This document shows, one piece after another, positions 1 through 5,249 of a stretch of 5,249 bases of DNA (positions are counted from its first letter, which is position 1; each line of letters opens with the position of its first letter). A program made the translations under genes and the position numbers. The notes under the pieces are model-generated. The model ran no database searches, was not told where the DNA came from, and worked only from the letters and a program-made list of their open reading frames with translations. Source of the stretch: an uncultured Desulfovibrio sp. (GTDB lineage Bacteria > Desulfobacterota > Desulfovibrionia > Desulfovibrionales > Desulfovibrionaceae); assembly GCA_900555975.1 (NCBI GenBank), contig USNI01000085.1, forward strand, positions 1 to 5,249, written 5' to 3'.

Positions 1-320
1 GTGATTTTCCGAACCTTACCGTCATCAATACTCACGGCGGCTATCCCTGGGTGCAGCAGATCCTCTTCGTGGCATTCAAGCGTCCCAACCTGTATCTCTG
101 CCCCGACATGTATATGTTCAATGTCCCCGGCGTGAGCGACTACGTGATGGCCGCCAATACCTTCATGCGCGACCGCATGGTTTTCGGCACCGCCTATCCC
201 TTCATCGGCTTCAAGGACGGCGTGGAGCAGTTCTGCGCTCTGCCCTTCAAGCCTGAGGTTCTTCCCGGTCTGCTTTACAAAAACGCGGCCCGGGCTCTCA
301 AGCTCAACATCGCCGACTGA
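1..320 (+). CDS. Amidohydrolase-2 family protein, C-terminal part (5' end outside window)
   Basis: The frame is open from base 3 to the TGA at 318-320 and gives 105 residues. There is no convincing start; the GTG at 51 is an internal valine. The segment starts with an Asn-Thr-His-Gly-Gly-Tyr-Pro-Trp-Val stretch (31-53), typical of the strand carrying a metal- or substrate-binding His late in the barrel of PF04909 (ACMSD, resorcylate-decarboxylase-like) proteins. It continues through a KRPNLYL strand and ends with a MVFGTAYPF stretch and a closing helix with the usual Asn-Ala near the C-terminus (YKNAARAL). Family members are cytoplasmic metal-dependent hydrolases or non-oxidative decarboxylases. 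Oddly, the family's usual Gly-Ser/Thr-Asp-Tyr/Trp-Pro motif, whose Asp is a metal ligand or catalytic acid, reads Gly-Thr-Ala-Tyr-Pro here (Ala codon 192-194). The family call is fairly secure; substrate and activity are unknown. Confidence 0.78.
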   Translation, partial: DFPNLTVINTHGGYPWVQQILFVAFKRPNLYLCPDMYMFNVPGVSDYVMAANTFMRDRMVFGTAYPFIGFKDGVEQFCALPFKPEVLPGLLYKNAARALKLNIAD

Positions 321-333
321 GGCGACAACCGCA

Positions 334-366
334 GGGGCCGTCTCTCCGGGGACGGCCCCGCTTTTT
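334..366 (+). terminator. Intrinsic terminator after the amidohydrolase gene
   Basis: A perfect 9-bp GC-rich stem (GGGGCCGTC at 334-342 pairing with GACGGCCCC at 351-359) closes an 8-base loop and is followed two bases later by TTTTT (362-366). It starts 14 bases after the amidohydrolase stop codon. It ends only 17 bases before the transporter start codon, so it separates the first gene from the next two or attenuates read-through into them. Confidence 0.87.
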
Positions 367-373
367 CCCGTTC

Positions 374-378
374 AGGAG
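374..378 (+). promoter_or_regulatory. Ribosome binding site of the MFS transporter gene
   Basis: AGGAG lies five bases upstream of the ATG at 384. It fixes this ATG as the start. The site sits directly behind the T-tract of the preceding terminator. Confidence 0.85.
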
Positions 379-383
379 ACTCT

Positions 384-1700
384 ATGTCCCCAGCCCAGAA
401 AGCCGACATCAGAAAGTATGCATGGCTTCTCTTCTTTCTGCTCACATCATGCTACGCTCTTGTCAGCTTTTTCCGCACCTCGACAAGTACCCTCGCCGTC
501 GACATCATGGAGGACTTCGCCGTAGGCGGCGCTCTCATGTCCGTCATGAGTTCCGCCTTTTTCTATCCCTACGGCTTCATGCAGATTCCGGCAGGCATTC
601 TGTCCGACCGCTGGGGCTCACGCAATACCATTTCACTCTTCATGCTGCTCGGCGCCGCCGGGGCGCTTCTCTTTGCACTGGCCCCAAACGTGGGGACGGC
701 AACCGCCGGACGCGTCATCATCGGCATGGGGATGGGAATGGTCTTCGTCCCTTCGCTGCGCGTTTTTCTGCGCTGGTTTCCTCTGCATCAGCATGTGCTC
801 ATCACCGGTCTCCTTCTCTCCCTCGGCTCCGGCGGCATGCTGCTTGCAACCTGGCCGCTCATGAAACTCTCCGAGCTGACGGGATGGCGGGACAGCATGA
901 TTTTTGCCGCTCTCCTCACGACGGCCATGTGCCTTGCCGTATGGATCCTGGTGCGCAACACCCCTGAAGAAAAATTCGGCTGCGACGTCGTCATTGCCGG
1001 ACGCATTCCCTTTTCGAAAACAGGAAAGAAACCCCTGCCGCTGAAGACCGTCATGGCCAGCATTCTGCGCAAGCCCGCCTACTGGGGAATATCCGTCTGG
1101 TTTTTCTGCGTCTACGGATCCTTTTTCGCCATCACCAGTCTGTGGGCCGGTCCGTATTTCATCCAGGGGTATGGCCTGAGCAAGGACGCTGCCGGCGGCG
1201 TGCTCTTCTTCATGGCTCTCGGGGCCGTGCTCGGCCCTTCGCTGGCCGGACTCATCGCCCAGCACGGAATATTTTCAAAAAAATTTCTGCTTGTTCTTTC
1301 CTGTCTTCTGTCCCTCATGCTGGGACTTCCCCTCGCCCTCCCAAGACCCGTACTGCCCGAATGCCTGCTGCCTGCATGGGCGCTTCTCTTCGGCATGTTC
1401 TGCGGAGGCTTCGGCGGCATCGCTCTTGCCAAGGTTCAGGACGATTTTCCCGCTCAGATCGTAGGAACCGCCACGGGCATGATCAACATCTACTGCTATC
1501 TGGGAACAGCGCTTCTCCAGCTCGTCAGCGGATGCATCATGGAGTGGCAGGATCCCGGCCAGAGCACCTATCAGCTTTCGCAGTATGCCGTCATGTTCAT
1601 GCTTTTCATGGCCATGCTCTTCTGCGCTCTTGTCGCCGTTTCCTTCTGCCTGCGGTCGGAAGGAAAAACGGCCCTTGCCTATGCTACCGCCAAGGAGTGA
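384..1700 (+). CDS. Major facilitator superfamily (MFS) transporter
   Basis: This 438-residue inner-membrane protein has the usual MFS length and about twelve hydrophobic segments, near residues 12-30, 50-70, 82-101, 104-127, 138-160, 170-190, 232-257, 270-290, 300-320, 330-350, 358-383 and 402-422. A polar loop (about 192-230) separates the two six-helix halves. The cytoplasmic loop between helices 2 and 3 carries the MFS signature motif A as GILSDRWGSR (residues 71-80), including the conserved Asp75 and Arg80. Helix 4 begins with the Arg-Val-Ile-Ile-Gly-Met-Gly pattern usual in MFS_1 (PF07690). The start is supported by AGGAG at 374-378. The stop is three bases from the next start, so this gene and the flavoenzyme gene form an operon. 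By context it probably imports the substrate of that enzyme, perhaps an organic anion; this is inference. Specificity cannot be assigned from sequence alone. Confidence 0.93.
   Translation: MSPAQKADIRKYAWLLFFLLTSCYALVSFFRTSTSTLAVDIMEDFAVGGALMSVMSSAFFYPYGFMQIPAGILSDRWGSRNTISLFMLLGAAGALLFALAPNVGTATAGRVIIGMGMGMVFVPSLRVFLRWFPLHQHVLITGLLLSLGSGGMLLATWPLMKLSELTGWRDSMIFAALLTTAMCLAVWILVRNTPEEKFGCDVVIAGRIPFSKTGKKPLPLKTVMASILRKPAYWGISVWFFCVYGSFFAITSLWAGPYFIQGYGLSKDAAGGVLFFMALGAVLGPSLAGLIAQHGIFSKKFLLVLSCLLSLMLGLPLALPRPVLPECLLPAWALLFGMFCGGFGGIALAKVQDDFPAQIVGTATGMINIYCYLGTALLQLVSGCIMEWQDPGQSTYQLSQYAVMFMLFMAMLFCALVAVSFCLRSEGKTALAYATAKE
1692..1697 (+). promoter_or_regulatory. Ribosome binding site of the flavoenzyme gene, inside the transporter's last codons
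   Basis: AAGGAG forms the last two sense codons (Lys437-Glu438) of the transporter, directly before its TGA, and lies six bases upstream of the ATG at 1704. A ribosome finishing the transporter would stop on this site, which suggests translational coupling. It also selects ATG 1704 as the start. Confidence 0.85.
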
Positions 1701-1703
1701 CTT

Positions 1704-3770
1704 ATGGGTAATAATACCTCATTCCCGCATCTTACTGCACCCATAACCATCAACAGCAGGCTTACGCTCCGCAACCGTATGGTCAAGGCTCCGCAGTCCA
1801 GCTGGTTCTTCGAGAAAGACGGATCCGCCGGCGACCGGGCCACGGACTTCTATGAAGCTCTTGCCGCCGGCGGCGTCGGTCTGCTCATCGTCTCGGCCAT
1901 CACATGGAGACCCGACCATCCCTACGGTCCCTACGGAGCGCTGAGTGACGACAGATTCATTCCCGGCATGAAGCGTCTCGTGGACCGCGTCCACTCGCAC
2001 GACTGCCCCGTCATGTGCCAGCTGCATCACGGCGGTCCATCCGCAGCCGCCGGACACGGGGGCGGGCTGCCCGTCGGCGCATCACCCATGGACGTCGCCG
2101 ACATTCCGAGTCCGGGCAAGGCCGTACACGGACTCACCCGTGAAGAAATCGAGGAAGACAAGAAACTCTATTTCGATGCTGCCGAACGCGTCGTGGCCTG
2201 CGGCTTTGACGGCATAGAAGTGCACTGCGCTCACGGCTACTATCTGGAAAGTTTTCTGAGCCGTGTGTGGAACCACAGGGACGACGAATACGGACCACAG
2301 AACATGGAAAACCGTACCCGTCTCATTGTGGAGATCATCACCGAGCTGCGCCGCCGCTTCGGCCCCGACTACCCCATCGGTCTGCGCATGAACGGTCATG
2401 AGTGGGGAGCCAGAGGCGGTCTCACCGTGGAAGAAGCCGTGGAAGCGGCCAGGATCTTCGAAAAGGCCGGCGTAAACTACATCAGCGTGTCCGGCTACGG
2501 TTACGGCCCCCTGCCCTTCCGCTATCTGCCCGACTACTGGCCCTATCCCGAGCCGGAAGAACACATGAAGCCCTACATGGACGACTACCGCGGACTCGGT
2601 CTGCTCATCCCCGGTGCGGCTGCCGTCAAAAAGGCTGTTTCCATTCCTGTCATCGCCGTAGGCCGCATGGACGAAAACAAGGGCGAAACCGTTCTTGCCG
2701 AGGGCAAGGCCGACCTTGTCGCCTTCGGCCGCTATCTCTGGGCCGATCCGGAATTCCCCAACAAGGTCATGGAGGGCCGTATCGACGACATCGTGCGCTG
2801 CACCCGCTGCGGCACCTGCGAAGATCCGCCTGCGGGCCGTCCCCGTCGCTGCCGCGTGAATCCCGCCATGGGCCGTGAAGCCGAACTGCGCATCGTGCCG
2901 ACCGACAAGCCCAAGAAGGTGCTTGTCATCGGCGGCGGCCCCGCCGGCATGGAAACAGCCCGAGTGGCGGCCATGCGCGGCCACAAGGTCATTCTCTGCG
3001 AAAAAAGCCGCACGCTCGGCGGCAAGCTTCCTCTCGCCTCCATGATCAAAGGCTCCGACGTGGAGGACATCCGTTCCATCGTGCCCTACTACACGGGTCA
3101 GCTTGCCAAGCTGCCGGTGGACATCCGTCTGAACACCGCCGTGGATGCGGACTATGTGCGCCGGGAATCTCCCGACGCCGTGGTCATCGCCACGGGCGGT
3201 CTGTATACCCTGCCCGGTCTGCCCGGCGTGAACGGCAGAAACGTGAGCGGCGTCAATTCGCTGAGCCGGCAGGTCAAGCTGCCCCTCGTGGTCTTCGGCC
3301 CCGATCTTCTGCACAAGCTCACCAGGATCTTCCTGCCCATCGGCAGACGCGTCGTCATCATCGGCGGCAGGATCGAGGGCGTGCAGGGCGCCATCTTCCT
3401 GAACAAGCGCGGCCGTGAAGTCTGCGTGCTCGAAGACGGCGCGGAACTCGGCAAGGGCATCCCGCCCCGCTACATGGACAGGGTGCGTCCCTGGTTCGAC
3501 AAGCGCGGCATCACGGCCCGCACGGAAGTCACGTTCAAGGAAATCACGTCCAGGGGCGTGGTCTATCTGGACAAGGACGGCAAAGAACATCTGGCCGAGG
3601 GAGATTCCGTCATGGTGCTCACCTCTCAGGTGCCGGATTTCTCCCTCAAGAACAGCATTGAAGGCTTCGTGCCCGAAGTCCACATGGCCGGTTCCGTCAA
3701 CGGCGCCGAAGTTGGCAGTCTCATCGTCAATGCCATAGAAAACGGCCGGCGCATCGGCTGCAGTCTCTGA
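1704..3770 (+). CDS. Old-Yellow-Enzyme-type NADH:flavin oxidoreductase, iron-sulfur FAD/NAD-binding fusion (dienoyl-CoA reductase/TMADH-like)
   Basis: This 688-residue protein has the full architecture of the 2,4-dienoyl-CoA reductase (FadH), trimethylamine dehydrogenase and BaiCD/BaiH group. Residues about 8-355 are the FMN-binding TIM barrel (PF00724). Residues 366-383 hold four cysteines (C366, C369, C372, C383; CX2CX2CX10C), where the family binds a 4Fe-4S cluster. From about 404 there is an FAD/NAD(P)-binding module with the dinucleotide fingerprint VLVIGGGPAG (406-415) and Glu433 placed to bind ribose. A second Rossmann fold starts near 549, and an MAGSVNGAE stretch near 661 matches the family's closing FAD motif. 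The barrel has a His174-x2-His177-Gly-Tyr179 pattern, as in OYE-class ene-reductases such as YqjM. The protein is cytoplasmic; NAD(P)H would reduce FAD, then the cluster, then FMN, which reduces an activated C=C bond. It is translationally coupled to the upstream transporter. The family is secure; the substrate (enoate, aromatic-derived or steroid-like) is unknown. Confidence 0.93.
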   Translation: MGNNTSFPHLTAPITINSRLTLRNRMVKAPQSSWFFEKDGSAGDRATDFYEALAAGGVGLLIVSAITWRPDHPYGPYGALSDDRFIPGMKRLVDRVHSHDCPVMCQLHHGGPSAAAGHGGGLPVGASPMDVADIPSPGKAVHGLTREEIEEDKKLYFDAAERVVACGFDGIEVHCAHGYYLESFLSRVWNHRDDEYGPQNMENRTRLIVEIITELRRRFGPDYPIGLRMNGHEWGARGGLTVEEAVEAARIFEKAGVNYISVSGYGYGPLPFRYLPDYWPYPEPEEHMKPYMDDYRGLGLLIPGAAAVKKAVSIPVIAVGRMDENKGETVLAEGKADLVAFGRYLWADPEFPNKVMEGRIDDIVRCTRCGTCEDPPAGRPRRCRVNPAMGREAELRIVPTDKPKKVLVIGGGPAGMETARVAAMRGHKVILCEKSRTLGGKLPLASMIKGSDVEDIRSIVPYYTGQLAKLPVDIRLNTAVDADYVRRESPDAVVIATGGLYTLPGLPGVNGRNVSGVNSLSRQVKLPLVVFGPDLLHKLTRIFLPIGRRVVIIGGRIEGVQGAIFLNKRGREVCVLEDGAELGKGIPPRYMDRVRPWFDKRGITARTEVTFKEITSRGVVYLDKDGKEHLAEGDSVMVLTSQVPDFSLKNSIEGFVPEVHMAGSVNGAEVGSLIVNAIENGRRIGCSL

Positions 3771-3925
3771 TCACAAAGGCAGAACTCTCCGCTGCCTCAC
3801 ATGAAAAACAGGAAGGACATTTCCCGAGGGAAATGTCCTTCCTTCATGCCCGCAGCACAGAACGACGTCATCCCTCTGGAGGAGCAACGACCGCATTCCT
3901 GTCTTTCCTGCCGAGATCCGCAGTC
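3771..3925. other. Convergent intergenic region
   Basis: This 155-base gap separates the 3' ends of the plus-strand flavoenzyme and minus-strand efflux genes. It holds one strong hairpin (3810-3843). A small hairpin lies just after the flavoenzyme stop (AGGCAG 3777-3782 with CTGCCT 3792-3797) but has no T-tract of its own. The 82 bases between the strong hairpin and the efflux gene stop codon show no coding sequence or regulatory site that I can support. Confidence 0.7.
3804..3843 (-). terminator. Intrinsic terminator, best for the minus-strand efflux gene, possibly bidirectional
   Basis: GGAAGGACATTTCC (3811-3824) pairs perfectly with GGAAATGTCCTTCC (3829-3842) around the four-base loop CGAG. 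An outer A-T pair (3810/3843) extends the stem to 15 bp. Read on the minus strand the stem is followed, after one G, by five T residues (complement of 3804-3808), which makes it a canonical terminator for the outer-membrane factor gene. On the plus strand the following bases are TCATGCCC, a poor U-tract, so it would stop transcripts of the flavoenzyme gene less efficiently. Confidence 0.85.
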
Positions 3926-5249
3926 CTACCATCCTCCTCCGAGAGCCACGCAGACCTGAGCCACGGCGGACAGCTGTGCCGCACGACGAGAAGCAAGCTC
4001 CATCTGCGATGCATAAAGCGTGCGTTCAGCCTCCAGCACGTCCAGATACGGAGAATATCCCGCGCCGTAGCGCAGTCTGGCCAGATCAACCGCTTTCTCC
4101 ATACGCTGTGCGGCAGCTTCCAGACTCATGACGCTCTCCGCCATGCCCTTCTGAGCGGAAAGCGCCGAACGGATATCGGAAAAAGCCTGCTGTACGGCCA
4201 GCTCATAGGCGGCGGTCGCCTCACGGACCGCTGCTTCCGCCTGCCGGACACCGCTCATAGTCCTGCCGAAGGTGAATATCGGCAGGCCGACATTTCCCCC
4301 GAAACTCCATGTTCCCGAACCGCCTGAAAAGAGACGATCCAGCGCCGCGCTTGCCGTTCCGAGACTTCCCGTGAGACTGATGGACGGAAAAAACGCGGCT
4401 TTTGCCGTCCCGACCTGAAAATGGGCTGCGCGAAGCGCCGCCTCGGCAGAAAGAATGTCAGGCCGGCGCTCAAGCAGCGCTGAAGGCAGTCCTTCCGGAA
4501 GCACAGGCGCGGCTGGCAGAGCGTCCAGAGCTTTTTCCGGAGTCACCTTTCCGGAAAAAATCTCTTCCGGAGAAGCTCCCGTCAGCAGAAGAAGCGCGCC
4601 TTCGGCCTGCTCCATGCGCGTTTTCGCCTGTGCCAGAGAATCCTTCAGATCATCCACCTGCGTGCGTACGTTGAGCATGTCCAGCTCGCTGACTGCTCCT
4701 CCGGCATACTGAATTTCATACAGCGCCGCGTAATGCTCCCGTACGGCAAGCGTACGCTCGGTAAGAACAAGCTGCGCTCTGTAGTTCAGCACATCAAAAT
4801 ATGCCGAACAGACCTGTCCGGCCAGAGAAAGCTCAAGAGCGGCATTCGCCTGCTGTGCGGAAAGCAGGTTCTCCCGCGCCTCTCCGGCAAGGCTGCGATA
4901 GCGCCCCCAGATATCCAGCTCCCATGCCGCTTCCACGGCTCCGCTCCACAGAGAACCTGTGCGTGACGGTGAAGGAACGGAACCCGCACTCTTCCCTTCC
5001 AACCTGTTTACGCGCTCCTCCAGCATCCCCATTGCCTTCATGGCCTCATAGGAAGCCGAGGCGTCCACGCTGCTTTTCGTGCGTTCCCCGCTGCCCTGCG
5101 CCGAAATCTGGGGAAAAAGATCGGCTCTGGCCATGCCGAGAGCGGCACGTGCACTGTCCACGCGAGCCAGACTTTCCTCCAGATTCCGGTTCTGGGAGAG
5201 CGCCCTGTCGACAAGACCGTTCAGCGTTTCATCATCAAAGCGTCTCCAC
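3926..5249 (-). CDS. Outer-membrane efflux factor of the OprM/NodT (TolC-like) family, N-terminus outside window
   Basis: The minus-strand frame is open from the right window edge to the TAG at 3926-3928 and gives 440 residues. The GTG at 5159-5161 is an internal Val; residues before it (WRRFDDETLNGLVDRAL) are typical of the mature N-terminus of this family. Two outer-membrane-efflux repeats (PF02321) are seen. The first holds the WELDIWGRYRS motif near 4900-4945. The second begins near the LLERRPDILSAEAALRAA stretch (about 4425-4480), followed by AKAAFFPSISLTGSLG, and includes PIFTFGR and RYGAGYSPYLDVLEAERTL. The end, LGGGW, is a common family terminus. The protein would form a trimeric beta-barrel and periplasmic coiled-coil tunnel, the exit duct of an RND- or MFS-type tripartite pump. 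About 30-50 residues are missing, including the signal peptide and probable lipobox. A terminator follows, so it is the last gene of its operon. The pump partner is not visible and the exported compound is unknown. Confidence 0.93.
   Translation of the reverse strand, partial: WRRFDDETLNGLVDRALSQNRNLEESLARVDSARAALGMARADLFPQISAQGSGERTKSSVDASASYEAMKAMGMLEERVNRLEGKSAGSVPSPSRTGSLWSGAVEAAWELDIWGRYRSLAGEARENLLSAQQANAALELSLAGQVCSAYFDVLNYRAQLVLTERTLAVREHYAALYEIQYAGGAVSELDMLNVRTQVDDLKDSLAQAKTRMEQAEGALLLLTGASPEEIFSGKVTPEKALDALPAAPVLPEGLPSALLERRPDILSAEAALRAAHFQVGTAKAAFFPSISLTGSLGTASAALDRLFSGGSGTWSFGGNVGLPIFTFGRTMSGVRQAEAAVREATAAYELAVQQAFSDIRSALSAQKGMAESVMSLEAAAQRMEKAVDLARLRYGAGYSPYLDVLEAERTLYASQMELASRRAAQLSAVAQVCVALGGGW

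Noticed and set aside
51..53. GTG at 51 as a start codon for a small protein
   Set aside because: The same frame stays open upstream and encodes the conserved His-Gly-Gly-Tyr-Pro-Trp stretch, so this is an internal Val of a longer amidohydrolase.
1142..1711. Open frame on the plus strand inside the transporter gene that runs into the flavoenzyme start
   Set aside because: It is Arg/His-rich out-of-frame translation of an unambiguous MFS gene, with no ribosome binding site or recognisable domain.
2082..3683. A 533-codon open frame on the minus strand opposite the flavoenzyme gene
   Set aside because: It is a shadow of GC-rich codon use: its product is rich in His, Ala, Gly and Asp, shows no domain, and covers a gene with clear family motifs on the other strand.
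3777..3797. Small hairpin AGGCAG/CTGCCT just after the flavoenzyme stop as a terminator
   Set aside because: The stem is only 6 bp and no T-tract follows it. The stronger hairpin downstream is a better candidate.
3833..4327. A 164-codon plus-strand frame starting in the terminator hairpin
   Set aside because: It begins inside the hairpin stem and runs antisense to the efflux factor. The product is low-complexity and basic and resembles no family.
4491..4575. Repeated TTCCGGA words as possible operator sites
   Set aside because: They lie within the efflux factor coding sequence and are explained by Pro-Glu and Ser-Gly codons in the linker between its two repeats. The spacing is irregular.
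5159..5161. GTG as start of the efflux factor
   Set aside because: The frame stays open to the window edge and the preceding residues match the normal mature N-terminus of NodT/OprM proteins.

Overview
The window is 5.2 kb of GC-rich bacterial DNA (by eye roughly 58-60% G+C) with tightly packed genes and clear AGGAG-type ribosome binding sites. The right-hand gene is an outer-membrane efflux factor, so the cell is Gram-negative. The left-hand genes include an iron-sulfur flavoenzyme of a type common in anaerobes. Together with the codon style this suggests an anaerobic proteobacterium, perhaps a gut Desulfovibrionaceae relative. That placement is an impression from sequence style, not a demonstrated match.

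Layout, left to right. (1) Positions 1-320, plus strand: the C-terminal 105 residues of an amidohydrolase-2 (ACMSD/decarboxylase-like TIM-barrel) protein, cut by the window edge. (2) 334-366: a strong intrinsic terminator. (3) 384-1700, plus: a complete 12-helix major facilitator transporter. (4) 1704-3770, plus: a complete 688-residue Old-Yellow-Enzyme-type flavoprotein with a four-cysteine 4Fe-4S motif and a C-terminal pyridine-nucleotide-disulfide-reductase-like module. Its ribosome binding site lies in the last two codons of the transporter gene, so the two are almost certainly co-transcribed. (5) 3771-3925: a convergent intergenic region with a near-perfect hairpin at 3810-3843 that serves best as terminator for the minus strand. 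(6) 3926-5249, minus: a TolC/OprM/NodT-type outer-membrane factor whose N-terminus lies beyond the right edge.

The three plus-strand genes look like a small catabolic group. The transporter would import an organic, probably carboxylated, substrate. The flavoenzyme would reduce an activated C=C bond or act in a related redox step. The amidohydrolase-like protein would hydrolyse or decarboxylate a related compound. The substrate cannot be read from the sequence. The minus-strand gene is probably the last gene of an unrelated tripartite efflux operon. No mobile element, CRISPR array, tRNA or rRNA was seen. I see no clear sign of a wholly new system. The points most worth a second look are the loss of an expected metal-ligand Asp in the amidohydrolase, the mixed active-site signature of the flavoenzyme, the terminator wedged before the transporter with no room for a promoter, and an apparent helical insertion in a surface loop of the outer-membrane factor.
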